Assembly: GCF_001550155.1 (NCBI RefSeq)
Contig: NZ_LRUF01000004.1
Location: 21,762 to 85,761 of the forward strand
From: Pseudoalteromonas arabiensis
Lineage (GTDB): Bacteria > Pseudomonadota > Gammaproteobacteria > Enterobacterales > Alteromonadaceae
DNA length: 64,000 nucleotides
Direction: 5' to 3'
Under the pieces are notes generated by a model. It saw only the letters and a list, made by a program, of their open reading frames with translations. It did not search any database and was not told the DNA's origin. Position numbers and translations under genes: made by a program. How positions within the stretch are numbered: position 1 is the first letter of the stretch; each line of letters starts with the position of its first letter. Shown in pieces: positions 44,273 through 53,814 of the stretch.

Positions 44273-44410
44273 ATGAAGGTATTAAGTTCATTAAAAAGCG
44301 CAAAAAATAGACCTGGGTGTCAAATCGTAAAACGTAAAGGGCGCGTGTACGTGATTAACAAAGAAAACCCACGCTTTAAAGCCGTACAAGGGAAAAAGAA
44401 AAAACGTTAA
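44273..44410 (+). CDS. rpmJ2: Alternative ribosomal protein L36 (zinc-independent type)
   Basis: 45 residues, short and easily missed. It reads [20 protein letters not shown] and then [25 protein letters not shown]. There is one Cys only, so the zinc-binding cysteines of ordinary L36 are missing; the length is also that of the YkgO-type paralogue (ordinary L36 is about 38). It follows rpmE2 by 12 bases, forming the familiar Zn-free pair. The likely ribosome binding site is AAGAGAA before the ATG. A strong terminator follows. Confidence 0.92.
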   Translation: MKVLSSLKSAKNRPGCQIVKRKGRVYVINKENPRFKAVQGKKKKR

Positions 44411-44437
44411 AAAGGTGCAAAGGCACCTTTTTTATTT
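44411..44437. terminator. Terminator of the L31B-L36 pair
   Basis: AAAGGTGC and GCACCTTT form an 8-bp stem with loop AAAG and a run of T after. It overlaps the stop of the converging cytochrome-like gene and may serve both. Confidence 0.88.
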
Positions 44438-44818
44438 GCCAAATAGTAGCTCCCAAAAACCAGGTGGCTCATGAAGTTCATGGTATTTTTTTCGTAAAGT
44501 ATCTATTTCTTTTAATGGTACTTTTGCCGCTAGTATTCCCTGCTTATTGGCGAGCCTTTTAGCATCTTCTGCTTTATGGATAACTTTATCGATACCCTCA
44601 ATAGAAGCAGATTGATGCTGTTTAAAGTCAGCCGTTTTTGCTTTCTCTAATAGTTGAATAAACTCATCAATTGCGTGGTTGAACTCGCTCAACTCACTGG
44701 CTTGCACAGCATTTTTGTATGCTAACCCCATATTCTTCATGTTAGCTTCTAAATCGATGCCTTTAGCAAAGCTAGATAAAGAGGTAACTAAAAAAAGGGC
44801 ACTCAAAACAACTCTCAT
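44432..44818 (-). CDS. Cytochrome b562-like periplasmic haem protein
   Basis: 128 residues from ATG 44818, with AGGAAGT upstream; the longer frame is false. A signal peptide ends near residue 18 (SSFA). The mature protein is a four-helix bundle with Met27 (DLEANMKN) near the N terminus and His113 (KYHELH) near the C terminus, the axial-ligand pattern of cytochrome b562. No CXXCH is present, so haem would be bound non-covalently. The function in E. coli is also unsettled. The C terminus ends in a Trp/Phe-rich patch (PPGFWELLFGK). Confidence 0.75.
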   Translation of the reverse strand: MRVVLSALFLVTSLSSFAKGIDLEANMKNMGLAYKNAVQASELSEFNHAIDEFIQLLEKAKTADFKQHQSASIEGIDKVIHKAEDAKRLANKQGILAAKVPLKEIDTLRKKYHELHEPPGFWELLFGK

Positions 44819-44973
44819 ACTACTTCCTATTAAAACTAACTTCGCGTTAATTATATCCTTTTTGGTCGATAGAAACGAATTTATACAGCCTTTTTTATAA
44901 GCCAAACAGCTAATCGAAACTTCTGCCAATAAGCGCTATACTCACTTCATTGTTGTATTGTTTTTAGTTGTTT

Positions 44974-45993
44974 ATGGCAAAGGCCCTTTCTTTCTTATTT
45001 TGTTTATTTTGCATTCCCAGTGTTTTAGCACAGCATAAAATTATTTTTATCAATCCGGGTTACGCCGATACCAATACCACAGGGCCTTTTTGGTTTGAAG
45101 TATCTGAGCTCATGCGCGATGCAGCAGATGATTTAGATATAGACTTAACAATTGAGTACGCTAATCGTAATCATATTTTAATGAAATCGCTTGTTGTTGA
45201 AGCGATAGACACTAAACCTGATATGCTGATTTTAGTGGATGAAAAAAGTGTACTCAGCCAACTACTTTTAGATCTGCCAAAGTTTGATACCCCGATATAC
45301 TTTTTACTAAATCGTCCTACTGATGATGAACTTGCAGCCTTAAGTAATAAAGGGCTTAATATTTCAGGCAGTGTTGTGCCAAACAATGTTCAAGCAGGAA
45401 AGTTGTTAGCTCAAAAGCTCGTAGAAAAAAATAACGGACAAGCTAACATTTATGCAATTCATGGTGACTATACAACTCACGCATCTATTGATAGACAACA
45501 AGGCATAACTGATTATATTTCAAAAGCAAATAACGCGAAATTAGTCGCACAAAGTGTTGCCAATTGGTCAGCAACGCAGGCTTACCGCCAAAGCATTGGC
45601 TTTTTAAATCACCAAAAACAAATAAACATTATTTGGAGTGCTAATGATGCGATTGCGCTTGGAGCGATTAGAGCACTTAATGACAATAAGATACGCGATA
45701 AAGTCTTAGTAGGCGCGATTAATTGGCCACTCAAGGCTGCGTCGGAAAAAATCGACATTTGTATCGGAGGGCATGTCACACTTGGTGCTCTAGCAATGGT
45801 AAACATATATGACATATTCCAACAACAGCCTTTGGAGCTACATCAAAACATTGCTATTTTTACGCCTCACACAGCTAGAACAGTCACGTTCGTTGAGCAA
45901 ATTCATAGCAATAGTTTGGCGATAGATTTTAAGAAATTTAGTAAAACTGAGCAGAATTCTGAGCCGTTCTCCATAGCAGCACTCCTCCCCTAG
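44974..45993 (+). CDS. Periplasmic sugar-type binding protein (type 1, RbsB/LacI-like)
   Basis: About 339 residues. Signal peptide (residues 1-18, PSVLAQ) then a type 1 periplasmic-binding fold: FINPGYADTNTTGPFW, PDMLILVDEKSVLSQL, GSVVPNNVQAGKLLAQKL, IYAIHGDYTTHASIDRQQG, NIIWSANDAIALGAIRAL, and VLVGAINW. This is the ABC sugar-binding protein shape, but no permease or ATPase is adjacent, so it may serve a histidine-kinase sensor or a distant transporter. It ends before a strong hairpin and faces the glucosylglycerate genes. Confidence 0.8.
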   Translation: MAKALSFLFCLFCIPSVLAQHKIIFINPGYADTNTTGPFWFEVSELMRDAADDLDIDLTIEYANRNHILMKSLVVEAIDTKPDMLILVDEKSVLSQLLLDLPKFDTPIYFLLNRPTDDELAALSNKGLNISGSVVPNNVQAGKLLAQKLVEKNNGQANIYAIHGDYTTHASIDRQQGITDYISKANNAKLVAQSVANWSATQAYRQSIGFLNHQKQINIIWSANDAIALGAIRALNDNKIRDKVLVGAINWPLKAASEKIDICIGGHVTLGALAMVNIYDIFQQQPLELHQNIAIFTPHTARTVTFVEQIHSNSLAIDFKKFSKTEQNSEPFSIAALLP

Positions 45994-46003
45994 CCTTTAA
46001 AAA

Positions 46004-46030
46004 TAAGCTGTAAAGGGCATTTACAGCTTA
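46004..46030. terminator. Bidirectional terminator
   Basis: TAAGCTGTAAA and TTTACAGCTTA are a perfect 11-bp stem with a five-base loop, between the binding-protein gene and the converging phosphorylase gene. Short T run only. Confidence 0.75.
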
Positions 46031-46036
46031 TAAACA

Positions 46037-47806
46037 CTACTTATTACTTAGCCAAATAGCTTGATAAGGTGACAACACTATATTTTGCGTGTTTTCTTCT
46101 ATAACTTGCCCTGAAATCAAATCTTTCCAGCTTTCAGTTTCAATCAGATTTAGATCTGCGAAGGTAAGGGTTTTTGATTCATCAGTAATGTTATAAATAC
46201 AAAACATGCTCTGTGAACGATTAATACTTTGTCGCCAAAAGCCAAATAGTCCATCGCTAATATGTAAGGTGTATTGCGTCGCATTAGGATGAAATGCGCT
46301 CTGTGCCTTACGAATAGTCATCAGGTTTTTCATTGCTTTAAACACGGTACGATGGTGAGTATTTTCATTACTAAGTTTTGCCAATAGCTCTGACTCTTGC
46401 CAGCGATGGCGGTTAATCGCTCGGTTATGTTGGCTATTTTCAAAACGCTCGTAATCGTTAGTAGTACCTAACAAGCTATGAATATACAGACCCGGAATAC
46501 CTTCAAGCGCAAACATTATGGCATGCGCACATAAAAAGCGTTCAACCCCCCATTTGTCTGGTCCTCGATGCGTACCTTGTAATGCATCAAACAAAGCAAT
46601 GTTCAATTCGTAAGGGGTATTGGTACCATCTGGTGCGGTTCGTAATGATACTTTACCACCATATTTAGCGGTCGTGCTGACCATTTCCGCTATTTGCGCT
46701 TGATCAAGTAAACCTTCAACAGGACGCAAACCAATACCATCGTGAGAGCCAATAAAGTTAAAGTAAGCTGTACCGTGCTGGGCTGGCGGCATACTCATCA
46801 TCCAATGCTTCAATGCAGTACTGTCACCACTGAGTAAAGTGTGCAATAACAGCGGTGGCAATGAAAAATTATAAATACAATGTGCTTCGTTAGCATTACC
46901 AAAATACGACAGGTTTTCTCGATTAGGTATGTTAGTTTCTGTGATAATGATCACGTTAGGTTCAACATGCTCAATTAGGGTGCGAAGCAACCTAATCACT
47001 TCGTGAGTTTCAGGTAAGTTGATGCAGCGGGTATTGAGCTTTTTCCATAGAAATGCCACGGCATCAAGGCGGAAAATACGTACGCCATTGTCTAAGTAAT
47101 GACGAATAATGCCCACAAATTCATTAAGCACATCTGGGTTGGCAAAATCAAAATCGACTTGGTCATGACTAAAGGTGCACCACACATGTTGCAAACCATC
47201 TTTAGTTTCAACTGCTTGTAAAAGAGGCGATGTGCGCGGGCGAACAACTTGAATAAGATCATCACTCGGACTCGCCGTTTTAAAATACCCTTTACCAGGC
47301 TCTTTGCATTGAATAAAGTTTTCAAACCAAACACTTCGACTTGAACAATGGTTGATCACTAAATCAGCCATCAACCTGACATCCTTCGAAATATCACGGA
47401 TATGCTGCCAACTGCCTAACGCTTCATTCACTTGCACATAGTTCATCACCGCGAAGCCTTCATCTGAGCTATACGGGTAAAACGGCAAAATATGCAGGGC
47501 ATTGAGTTCAGGCAAACATTGATTCTTAACAAAGCGATGTAAGGTATGCAAAGGCGGTTCTTCAGGCTTAGCTACCGCATCATCCGTATTAGCATGACGA
47601 ATGATTGAATCACCGTAGGCAATTAAGATCATGTCTTGCTCATCCCAACGGTTTTTATGCGGCGTCGGGTCGCGGACAGGATCATCACCTAGCATAGTGT
47701 TGATCAGCCTGTTTGCGAGTTGTTCAAGGGTTGTTGGTAGTTCAACCTCGCCGTAGATACAGGTTAAATGCTGTATAACCCGTTGTTGTAAAAGCTCTAA
47801 AGTCAC
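46037..47806 (-). CDS. GH13_18-type sugar phosphorylase, probably glucosylglycerate phosphorylase
   Basis: 589 residues, sucrose-phosphorylase-like TIM barrel. [27 protein letters not shown] start, [12 protein letters not shown], the nucleophile Asp in [10 protein letters not shown], the acid/base Glu in [16 protein letters not shown], and [12 protein letters not shown] are intact. GH13_18 enzymes split alpha-glucosides with phosphate to glucose 1-phosphate. Because the next two genes make a glucosylglycerate-type compound, the glucosylglycerate-phosphorylase member of the family is the best fit. Sucrose is less likely. Thirteen bases separate it from the synthase gene upstream. Confidence 0.85.
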   Translation of the reverse strand: MTLELLQQRVIQHLTCIYGEVELPTTLEQLANRLINTMLGDDPVRDPTPHKNRWDEQDMILIAYGDSIIRHANTDDAVAKPEEPPLHTLHRFVKNQCLPELNALHILPFYPYSSDEGFAVMNYVQVNEALGSWQHIRDISKDVRLMADLVINHCSSRSVWFENFIQCKEPGKGYFKTASPSDDLIQVVRPRTSPLLQAVETKDGLQHVWCTFSHDQVDFDFANPDVLNEFVGIIRHYLDNGVRIFRLDAVAFLWKKLNTRCINLPETHEVIRLLRTLIEHVEPNVIIITETNIPNRENLSYFGNANEAHCIYNFSLPPLLLHTLLSGDSTALKHWMMSMPPAQHGTAYFNFIGSHDGIGLRPVEGLLDQAQIAEMVSTTAKYGGKVSLRTAPDGTNTPYELNIALFDALQGTHRGPDKWGVERFLCAHAIMFALEGIPGLYIHSLLGTTNDYERFENSQHNRAINRHRWQESELLAKLSNENTHHRTVFKAMKNLMTIRKAQSAFHPNATQYTLHISDGLFGFWRQSINRSQSMFCIYNITDESKTLTFADLNLIETESWKDLISGQVIEENTQNIVLSPYQAIWLSNK

Positions 47807-47818
47807 GCGCCTTCCCCA

Positions 47819-49039
47819 TTAAATGTAATCTTTGTTATCAAGCTCTACGGCTTCTTCTAAGCGCGCAAACACATCTGGCATGGCAGAGGCAACACGGTTC
47901 CAGCTCGGCACAAAGGGTGCTTCCATTGGGTACTCAAGAAAGTGCTGACCCGCATTCATAATATTTTGCGCGAACATCTCAACAGCTTTTTCTTCTTGGT
48001 GAATATCGAGCGTTAAGCCATTCATGAGCGCATCGTTGTGATAGGTTTCAATAAAATCGAGTGCAATACGGTAATAGGTCGCTTTTAATGAGCGAATTGT
48101 TTCTGTTGTAAAGGTCACCCCTTGTGTAGCCAGCTTTCTAAATAAAGCTTTAGTGATATCAATCGACATTTTGGACAATCCGGTTGCTTGATTACTGAGC
48201 GATAGCTCTTGGTGTTTATGATCGTAATTATCGGCAATATCGACCTGACATAAACGGTTATGCGAGTAGTTTCGATACATCTCTGATAGCACACCAATTT
48301 CTAAGCCCCAATCACTTGGAATACGAATATCGTTGAGTACATCACGGCGAAACGAAAACTCCCCCGCTAGCGGATAACGAAACGAGTCCATGTATTCTAA
48401 ATAATCATTGCTACCTAAAATTGTTTTAAATGAGCGCAATAACGGCGTTACCAGCAAACGTGACACGCGGCCATTAATTTTGCCCTCAGCGGTGCGCGGG
48501 TAAAACCCTTTACAAAATTCATAGTTAAAACGAGGGTGAGCAACAGGGTAAATTAAGCGTGCTAAAAGCGCTCTGTCGTAAGTCAAAATATCACAGTCAT
48601 GAAGCGCAATTGACTCAACTTTTGACGTTGCCAACTTATAACCCATGCAATACCAAACATTGCGACCTTTACCTAGCTCTCGTGGTGCAACGCCCAGTTT
48701 TTGGAGTTCTTTATCGAGCGCTTGTAAACGCGGGCCATCATTCCAAAGTACTTTATGATGCTGATCAAGCTCAGCAAAAAACTGTAGTGCATGGCGATAT
48801 TGGCTTTCGTCGGCGCGATCTAGGCCAATGGTAATTTGCGATAAATAAGGCACATGTTTGAGCTCAGCAATAATATTTTGCAAAGCGGGGCCTTCTAACT
48901 CACTGTAAAGCGACGGTAAAATCAGTCCCATTGGGCGTTGTTTTGAAAAGCCCAATAATTCTTTTTCTAGCTCTTCTACTGGGCGGTCAGCAATATTGTG
49001 TAAGGTCGTGATAATGCCATTTTGATAAAAATCAGCCAT
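47819..49039 (-). CDS. Glucosyl-3-phosphoglycerate synthase-like glycosyltransferase (GT81)
   Basis: 406 residues from ATG 49039, overlapping the kinase-phosphatase stop by eight bases with CAGGAG upstream. It is a retaining GT-A enzyme: PVEELEKEL start, LPSLYSEL, the DCD (148-150) motif in SIALHDCDILTYDRALL, and the family blocks CKGFYPRTAEGKINGRVSRLLV, YPLAGEFSFRRDVLNDIRIPSDWGLEIGVLSEMY. It should transfer glucose from an NDP-glucose to 3-phosphoglycerate. The product is dephosphorylated by the fused phosphatase encoded just upstream. Confidence 0.87.
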   Translation of the reverse strand: MADFYQNGIITTLHNIADRPVEELEKELLGFSKQRPMGLILPSLYSELEGPALQNIIAELKHVPYLSQITIGLDRADESQYRHALQFFAELDQHHKVLWNDGPRLQALDKELQKLGVAPRELGKGRNVWYCMGYKLATSKVESIALHDCDILTYDRALLARLIYPVAHPRFNYEFCKGFYPRTAEGKINGRVSRLLVTPLLRSFKTILGSNDYLEYMDSFRYPLAGEFSFRRDVLNDIRIPSDWGLEIGVLSEMYRNYSHNRLCQVDIADNYDHKHQELSLSNQATGLSKMSIDITKALFRKLATQGVTFTTETIRSLKATYYRIALDFIETYHNDALMNGLTLDIHQEEKAVEMFAQNIMNAGQHFLEYPMEAPFVPSWNRVASAMPDVFARLEEAVELDNKDYI

Positions 49040-50774
49040 GAGATTGCTCCTGTTTTGCTGCAAAACGCGCTTTGATGATAGTTAACGCAGAAACTTCTTG
49101 AACCCAACCTGCTGGGGCTGGTTTTTCGCTGAGCTGCCAGGCTTTTTGTAATATTTGTGATTGCACCTGGCTGCCAGGATTATTGATTAGAATGGCGGTG
49201 TCGGCCGCTTTTAGCATGGCCACATCGTTTTGACTGTCGCCGAGGGCTATCACAGTAAATGGATTGCGATAGGCTTTTTTAAACTGATTTAACAGCCATT
49301 TTTGTGCAAGACCTTTATTGTTACCTTTGGTTAAATGAATAAAACGCCCGCCAACAAGCACTTCGTAGCCTGCTTGGCTCATAGCATCTATCAAGCCTTG
49401 CTTTTCTTCATCGTTGCCCGAGAAACAAACCGGATCTGAGTACTGGCGCTGTAAAGCCAGTTCACTTTTACCAACAGGTAGTCCTGTTAACTCGGCTATT
49501 TCTGGTGCACTAAATTGGCTAAATAAGCGCACACAATGACTGTAATCACTCGCATATTGCTTAAGATCTTCATGCAATTTATCGGTGCTTTGTGTCATAG
49601 CAAAGCGCCAATAACCTTTATATTCATCACAGCCAATCGGTTTTACTTTGAAAGTGTCTTTTGGGATATAAACGGCCGCGCCATTTTCAACAATAAAAGG
49701 GTGATGATGATTTAAACCTTTTTGAATATCAGTAACTTCAGCAAAAGTTTTGCTGGTGTTAAAAATGACATTGACACCACTTTCATTCAACTTTGCCAAA
49801 AAAGGTTTGATTACCTCACACTCGTAACTATCGTGATCAAGTAATGTGCCGTCTAAGTCTGTAAAAATAAGTGGTTGTGCAATTTGGTCAGCCAGTAGTT
49901 CCATCTTGGTGATATCACGCTCGGTATCAAGCAATAATAACGCATCCACGCTGTGCGTAAGAGTGGCTAAGTTTTCACGCGTAATTCGTTCAAAATGAGA
50001 GATAAAACGCTTTAAACTCACTTCGTCAAAGGTGCCCTGCCCTTGGCCTTTTTTAGCAATTAACTTTTGCTCTTGCTCCAAGCGCCACGCATACACATCT
50101 TCAAATGAAGGCGCTTTTAACATAATGGTGTAATCAGCCATCGCGAATACATGTTGATATTCATTCGCTAAGCAACTATTGACACAACGGCGCCAAATGC
50201 CGTCGGCATCTTCTTGTTGTTCTAATTCATTAACTGGAGTTTGTAATTGATAAGGTTGCTGCGGTGTACTGGCTACACACCAGCCTTCAAAAAACACGAT
50301 ATCAATCGGCTTTTGGCTACTAGGCCATTGCTCTTTTGGCACTGGATCATCAGTTAGCTTATCAAATTGAGGTAATGGCACATCCACTTTACCTGCCAAC
50401 AAGGCTGACAAGGTTTGCTCCATTAATTGCGTATCATGCGTCCCTGGTACCCCACGACTTGCAAACAAAGGATGAACGTCTTTAGCAAGCTCAGAGCGAG
50501 CATCGCGACTTAAATAAAAGTCATCGATTGATAATGACACGCTATTGAATTCGGTATTACTATTAACCCAGGTCACTAAAAAATCAGCGAGGGTTGTTTT
50601 ACCTGAGCCTTGGCAGCCGTTGATAGCCACTAGCATAGGTTGGCCAGTTATTTTTGCACTTAAGATATCGTGCGCGAGGGGTATAAAAAACTGCTCACTT
50701 AAGTATTGATACTTCAGTGGTAACTGATGCTTCGCTAAAAACGGGGTAATATCCACAACATTTGCCTCTTGCAT
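49032..50774 (-). CDS. Fusion of glycerate kinase and HAD phosphoglycoside phosphatase
   Basis: 580 residues. N-terminal half (about 1-290): P-loop kinase with Walker A GCQGSGKTT (53-61), SLSIDDFYLSR, FASRGVPGTHDTQL and FFEGWCVAS, the pattern of D-glycerate 3-kinase. C-terminal half (about 300-575): HAD family IIB phosphatase with nucleophile pair Asp306/Asp308 in FTDLDGTLLDHDSYE, TSKTFAEV and FIVENGAAVYIP, as in mannosyl/glucosyl-3-phosphoglycerate phosphatases. One chain would thus make 3-phosphoglycerate from glycerate and hydrolyse the phosphorylated glycoside. First gene of the three-gene operon. Confidence 0.87.
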   Translation of the reverse strand: MQEANVVDITPFLAKHQLPLKYQYLSEQFFIPLAHDILSAKITGQPMLVAINGCQGSGKTTLADFLVTWVNSNTEFNSVSLSIDDFYLSRDARSELAKDVHPLFASRGVPGTHDTQLMEQTLSALLAGKVDVPLPQFDKLTDDPVPKEQWPSSQKPIDIVFFEGWCVASTPQQPYQLQTPVNELEQQEDADGIWRRCVNSCLANEYQHVFAMADYTIMLKAPSFEDVYAWRLEQEQKLIAKKGQGQGTFDEVSLKRFISHFERITRENLATLTHSVDALLLLDTERDITKMELLADQIAQPLIFTDLDGTLLDHDSYECEVIKPFLAKLNESGVNVIFNTSKTFAEVTDIQKGLNHHHPFIVENGAAVYIPKDTFKVKPIGCDEYKGYWRFAMTQSTDKLHEDLKQYASDYSHCVRLFSQFSAPEIAELTGLPVGKSELALQRQYSDPVCFSGNDEEKQGLIDAMSQAGYEVLVGGRFIHLTKGNNKGLAQKWLLNQFKKAYRNPFTVIALGDSQNDVAMLKAADTAILINNPGSQVQSQILQKAWQLSEKPAPAGWVQEVSALTIIKARFAAKQEQSHG

Positions 50775-50854
50775 AATCGCTCCTACCAGTATGACATAGA
50801 GATAAATGCAGTTAGTAGACCAGTTTTATAATTCCTTATTTTTTAAATAGTTAC

Positions 50855-50884
50855 AAAAAAAGCGCATATTTAACGCGCTTTTTT
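50855..50884 (-). terminator. Hairpin between the glucosylglycerate and uraA genes
   Basis: AAAAAAGCGC and GCGCTTTTTT pair around nine bases. It lies 28 bases beyond the uraA stop on the minus strand, so it terminates the upp-uraA transcript; a T run is built into the 3' arm. Confidence 0.85.
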
Positions 50885-50912
50885 GGTGCAATATTCAAGC
50901 AGTTTCTAAATT

Positions 50913-52151
50913 CTAATCAGGTTGTTGCACTGCTTTGGGGAGAACAGCATTTAAGATAATCCCCAAGATTGCGCATAAGCTCACACCTTGCAAACTAAAC
51001 TCGTCACCACCGATATGCATGCCACCAATACCAAACACTAAAATCAGTGCGATGATAGTCAGATTGCGAGGCGCGGTAAGGTCTTCACCTGATTTTACTA
51101 AGGTATTTAAACCAACCACGGCAATAGAACCAAAGAGTAAAATCATAATGCCGCCCATCACAGGCACCGGAATAGTTTGTAAACCTGCACCCATTTTTGC
51201 TACGAACGCGAGCACAATCGCAATAATAGCAGTCCAAAGCATCACCCGTGGATTGAAGTTACGGGTAAGCATTACCGCCCCCGTTACTTCAGAGTACGTT
51301 GTATTAGGTGGACCACCAAAAACCGATGCCGCGGAGGTCGCGAGGCCATCACCTAATAAAGTGCGATGTAAACCCGGTTTCTTCAAATAGTCTTTACCCG
51401 TTACTTGGCTAATTGCCATCATGTCGCCAATATGTTCTATGGCTGGCGCTATTGCCACAGGTACCATAAACAAAATAGCTTGCCACTTAAACTCAGGGTA
51501 GGTAAATGCCGGTACTGCAAACCAGTTCGCTTGAGTGACCGCATTAAATTCAACAATACCTATAAATAATGAAGCGAGGTAGCCTGCGACCACACCGGCA
51601 AGAATAGGAATGAGTTTAAATACACCTTTACCCCATACAGCAAAAATCAGCGTAACCAGTAATGATAAAGCTGAAACCCAAATAGCTTGCTCATAAGGGA
51701 TTAATTGCGCACTGCCATCACCAGCTTTACCCATTGCCATGTTCACAGCGACTGGCGCTAAAGCTAAACCAATGACCATAATCACAGGGCCAACAACCAC
51801 AGGCGGTAACACTTTATGCAGAGCATTTACGCCTTTAAACTTTACAATTAAACTAAGCGCAAAATAACAAAAGCCCGCCACCATTAAACCGCCCATTGTT
51901 GCAGGAATGCCCCACATTTGTACCGAGGCGATAATGGGTGCAATGAAAGCAAAAGACGATGCTAAAAAGATAGGAACTTGGCCTTTGGTAACCACATGAA
52001 ACAGTAAAGTCCCTAAACCTGCGGTAAATAAAGCCACATTGGGATCAAGGCCTGTCAGTAAGGGCACAAGTACCAGAGCGCCAAATGCTACAAACAGCAT
52101 TTGCGCGCCGGTAAGAATGGTTTTTAACGAAAATGGTTGATGATTTTCCAC
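50913..52151 (-). CDS. uraA: Uracil:proton symporter
   Basis: 412 residues, the NCS2 family length. About 14 hydrophobic segments; GAQMLFVAFGALVLVPLLTGLDPNVALFTAGLGTLLFH near the start; the conserved PVAIAPAIEHIGDMMAIS segment carries Glu and His of the uracil site; HRTLLGDGLATSAASVFGGPPNTTYSE follows. It imports uracil across the inner membrane. It lies nine bases after upp, the usual operon order of upp-uraA. Confidence 0.93.
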   Translation of the reverse strand: MENHQPFSLKTILTGAQMLFVAFGALVLVPLLTGLDPNVALFTAGLGTLLFHVVTKGQVPIFLASSFAFIAPIIASVQMWGIPATMGGLMVAGFCYFALSLIVKFKGVNALHKVLPPVVVGPVIMVIGLALAPVAVNMAMGKAGDGSAQLIPYEQAIWVSALSLLVTLIFAVWGKGVFKLIPILAGVVAGYLASLFIGIVEFNAVTQANWFAVPAFTYPEFKWQAILFMVPVAIAPAIEHIGDMMAISQVTGKDYLKKPGLHRTLLGDGLATSAASVFGGPPNTTYSEVTGAVMLTRNFNPRVMLWTAIIAIVLAFVAKMGAGLQTIPVPVMGGIMILLFGSIAVVGLNTLVKSGEDLTAPRNLTIIALILVFGIGGMHIGGDEFSLQGVSLCAILGIILNAVLPKAVQQPD

Positions 52152-52160
52152 GTGAGCGCC

Positions 52161-52790
52161 TTACACTGTGCCAAAAATCTTGTCACCGGCATCTCCTAAG
52201 CCTGGAATGATATATCCTTTTTCGTTTAAGTGACTGTCTAATGATGCGGTGAAAATTTCAACATCAGGGTGTGCCGCAAGGGTTTTTTCTACGCCTTCGG
52301 GGGCTGCCACTAATACAATGACTTTAATATCTTTACAGCCTGCTTTTTTCAACATATCGATAGTGGCGATCATTGAGCCACCTGTTGCCAGCATTGGGTC
52401 AATAACAAGGCTTAAACGCTCATCAATTTTGCCAACTAACTTTTCAAAATAAGGCACTGGCTCGAGTGTTTCTTCGTTACGTTGAAGACCCACAACACTC
52501 ACTTTTGCAGCGGGTAATAATTGCATCACGCCATCCATCATGCCAAGGCCGGCACGTAAAATTGGCACAACAGTAATTTTTTTACCTTTAATGTGCTCTA
52601 CATCTAATGTTGAACCATCCCATCCTGTGATTTGCACGCTTTCTAGTGGTAGGTTTTTAGTTGCTTCGTAAGTAAGCAAAGTACCTACTTCAGACGCCAG
52701 CTCACGGAAACTTTTTGTACTAATACCTTCTGCACGCATAAGGCCAAGTTTGTGTTGAACTAACGGATGAGTAATTACATTAATAGACAT
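52161..52790 (-). CDS. upp: Uracil phosphoribosyltransferase
   Basis: 209 residues, normal length. It makes UMP from uracil and [19 protein letters not shown] is the PRPP-binding loop; [15 protein letters not shown] and the C-terminal [16 protein letters not shown] uracil-binding loop are typical. It forms a salvage operon with uraA. The region upstream contains a TATTAT-like sequence near 52827, but no clear promoter spacing. Confidence 0.95.
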   Translation of the reverse strand: MSINVITHPLVQHKLGLMRAEGISTKSFRELASEVGTLLTYEATKNLPLESVQITGWDGSTLDVEHIKGKKITVVPILRAGLGMMDGVMQLLPAAKVSVVGLQRNEETLEPVPYFEKLVGKIDERLSLVIDPMLATGGSMIATIDMLKKAGCKDIKVIVLVAAPEGVEKTLAAHPDVEIFTASLDSHLNEKGYIIPGLGDAGDKIFGTV

Positions 52791-52986
52791 AAGTAGAACC
52801 TAAATGAAATAAATTACGCCTATTTTAGCGTATAATAGCCCGCGCTACCGCAAAAAATGCGTTGTTATTGCATTAATTTCGTTAATAGGTCTAATATTAA
52901 TCAAAAGGCCGAAATATTAATTTTTTTGCAACAAACTGGTGTGGCACAACATCACAATTTATTTAATTTTTAGGTATCAACGTAGC

Positions 52987-53814
52987 ATGAAAATACATTC
53001 GCTCGTTTTTTTAATACTATTTAACCTCGCTTTTTTAAGTCCGACAGCTAATTCTGAGCCTTTAGAAATAAAAGTGATGGATGACTATATTCCGCAAGCC
53101 AGTGGTAAGCCGAGAAATGAAGCAACAATTTTCTTACTCGAAGCTGTAAAAGAAATACAAGATGAAATAAACATCCAGTTTGTTCCCGCAAGCAGATTAC
53201 GAGAGTGGAAACAACTCAGTATGCTTCCTGATGTTTGCTTATACAATAAGTTAAAAACGCCTGAACGAGAGGCTAACGCCCTATTTACTCGCTACCCAAT
53301 TATGGCATTTCCTGCAAATAGGCTCATTGTATTTAATATGCCTACCTTACCTGATTCACTGTCACTGGAAAAAGCAATCAATGACTACGACCTCACAATT
53401 GGCATAACAAGTGGGCGCTCGTATTCCGTAGATATAGATACCTTTATTAAAAATAATGAAAAACACTTTTTTAAACTTGAAGGTGCAACCAATGCGAGTC
53501 GTTTGGGGCAGATGCTCTTTCAAAATAAAATAGATGCCATTATTGAATATAGAGACGTGTTTATAGACAGATATCAACGCGCTGCTAGTACGGATAAAAT
53601 ACGTTATTTAACCATTGAGCCTGATCAAGCAGCTGTTTTTGGTTATATAGCATGTTCACCTTCGCCGCAAGGAAGACAAGCCATTGCGTTATTTGACCGT
53701 GCTCTTCAAAGTGAAAGAGTCAAAACTCTTATTAGCAAGCGGCTATCGGAGCTGTTTCCAGCTCCTGAGCAAAAAGTCATTATTGAGGCATTTAATAATG
53801 CTTATGTGCATTAA
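52987..53814 (+). CDS. Second orphan periplasmic binding-like protein (SBP type 3)
   Basis: 275 residues from ATG 52987; the longer frame lacks a signal. The signal peptide (MKIHSLVFLILFNLAFLS, cleaved near ANS) is followed by the same three blocks as the 6786-7637 protein: CLYNKLKTPEREANALF, LTIGITSGRSYSVDI, and FGYIACSPSPQGRQAIALFD. The two share an orphan status without transporter genes. It converges on the oxidoreductase gene with a four-base overlap of stop codons. Confidence 0.75.
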   Translation: MKIHSLVFLILFNLAFLSPTANSEPLEIKVMDDYIPQASGKPRNEATIFLLEAVKEIQDEINIQFVPASRLREWKQLSMLPDVCLYNKLKTPEREANALFTRYPIMAFPANRLIVFNMPTLPDSLSLEKAINDYDLTIGITSGRSYSVDIDTFIKNNEKHFFKLEGATNASRLGQMLFQNKIDAIIEYRDVFIDRYQRAASTDKIRYLTIEPDQAAVFGYIACSPSPQGRQAIALFDRALQSERVKTLISKRLSELFPAPEQKVIIEAFNNAYVH

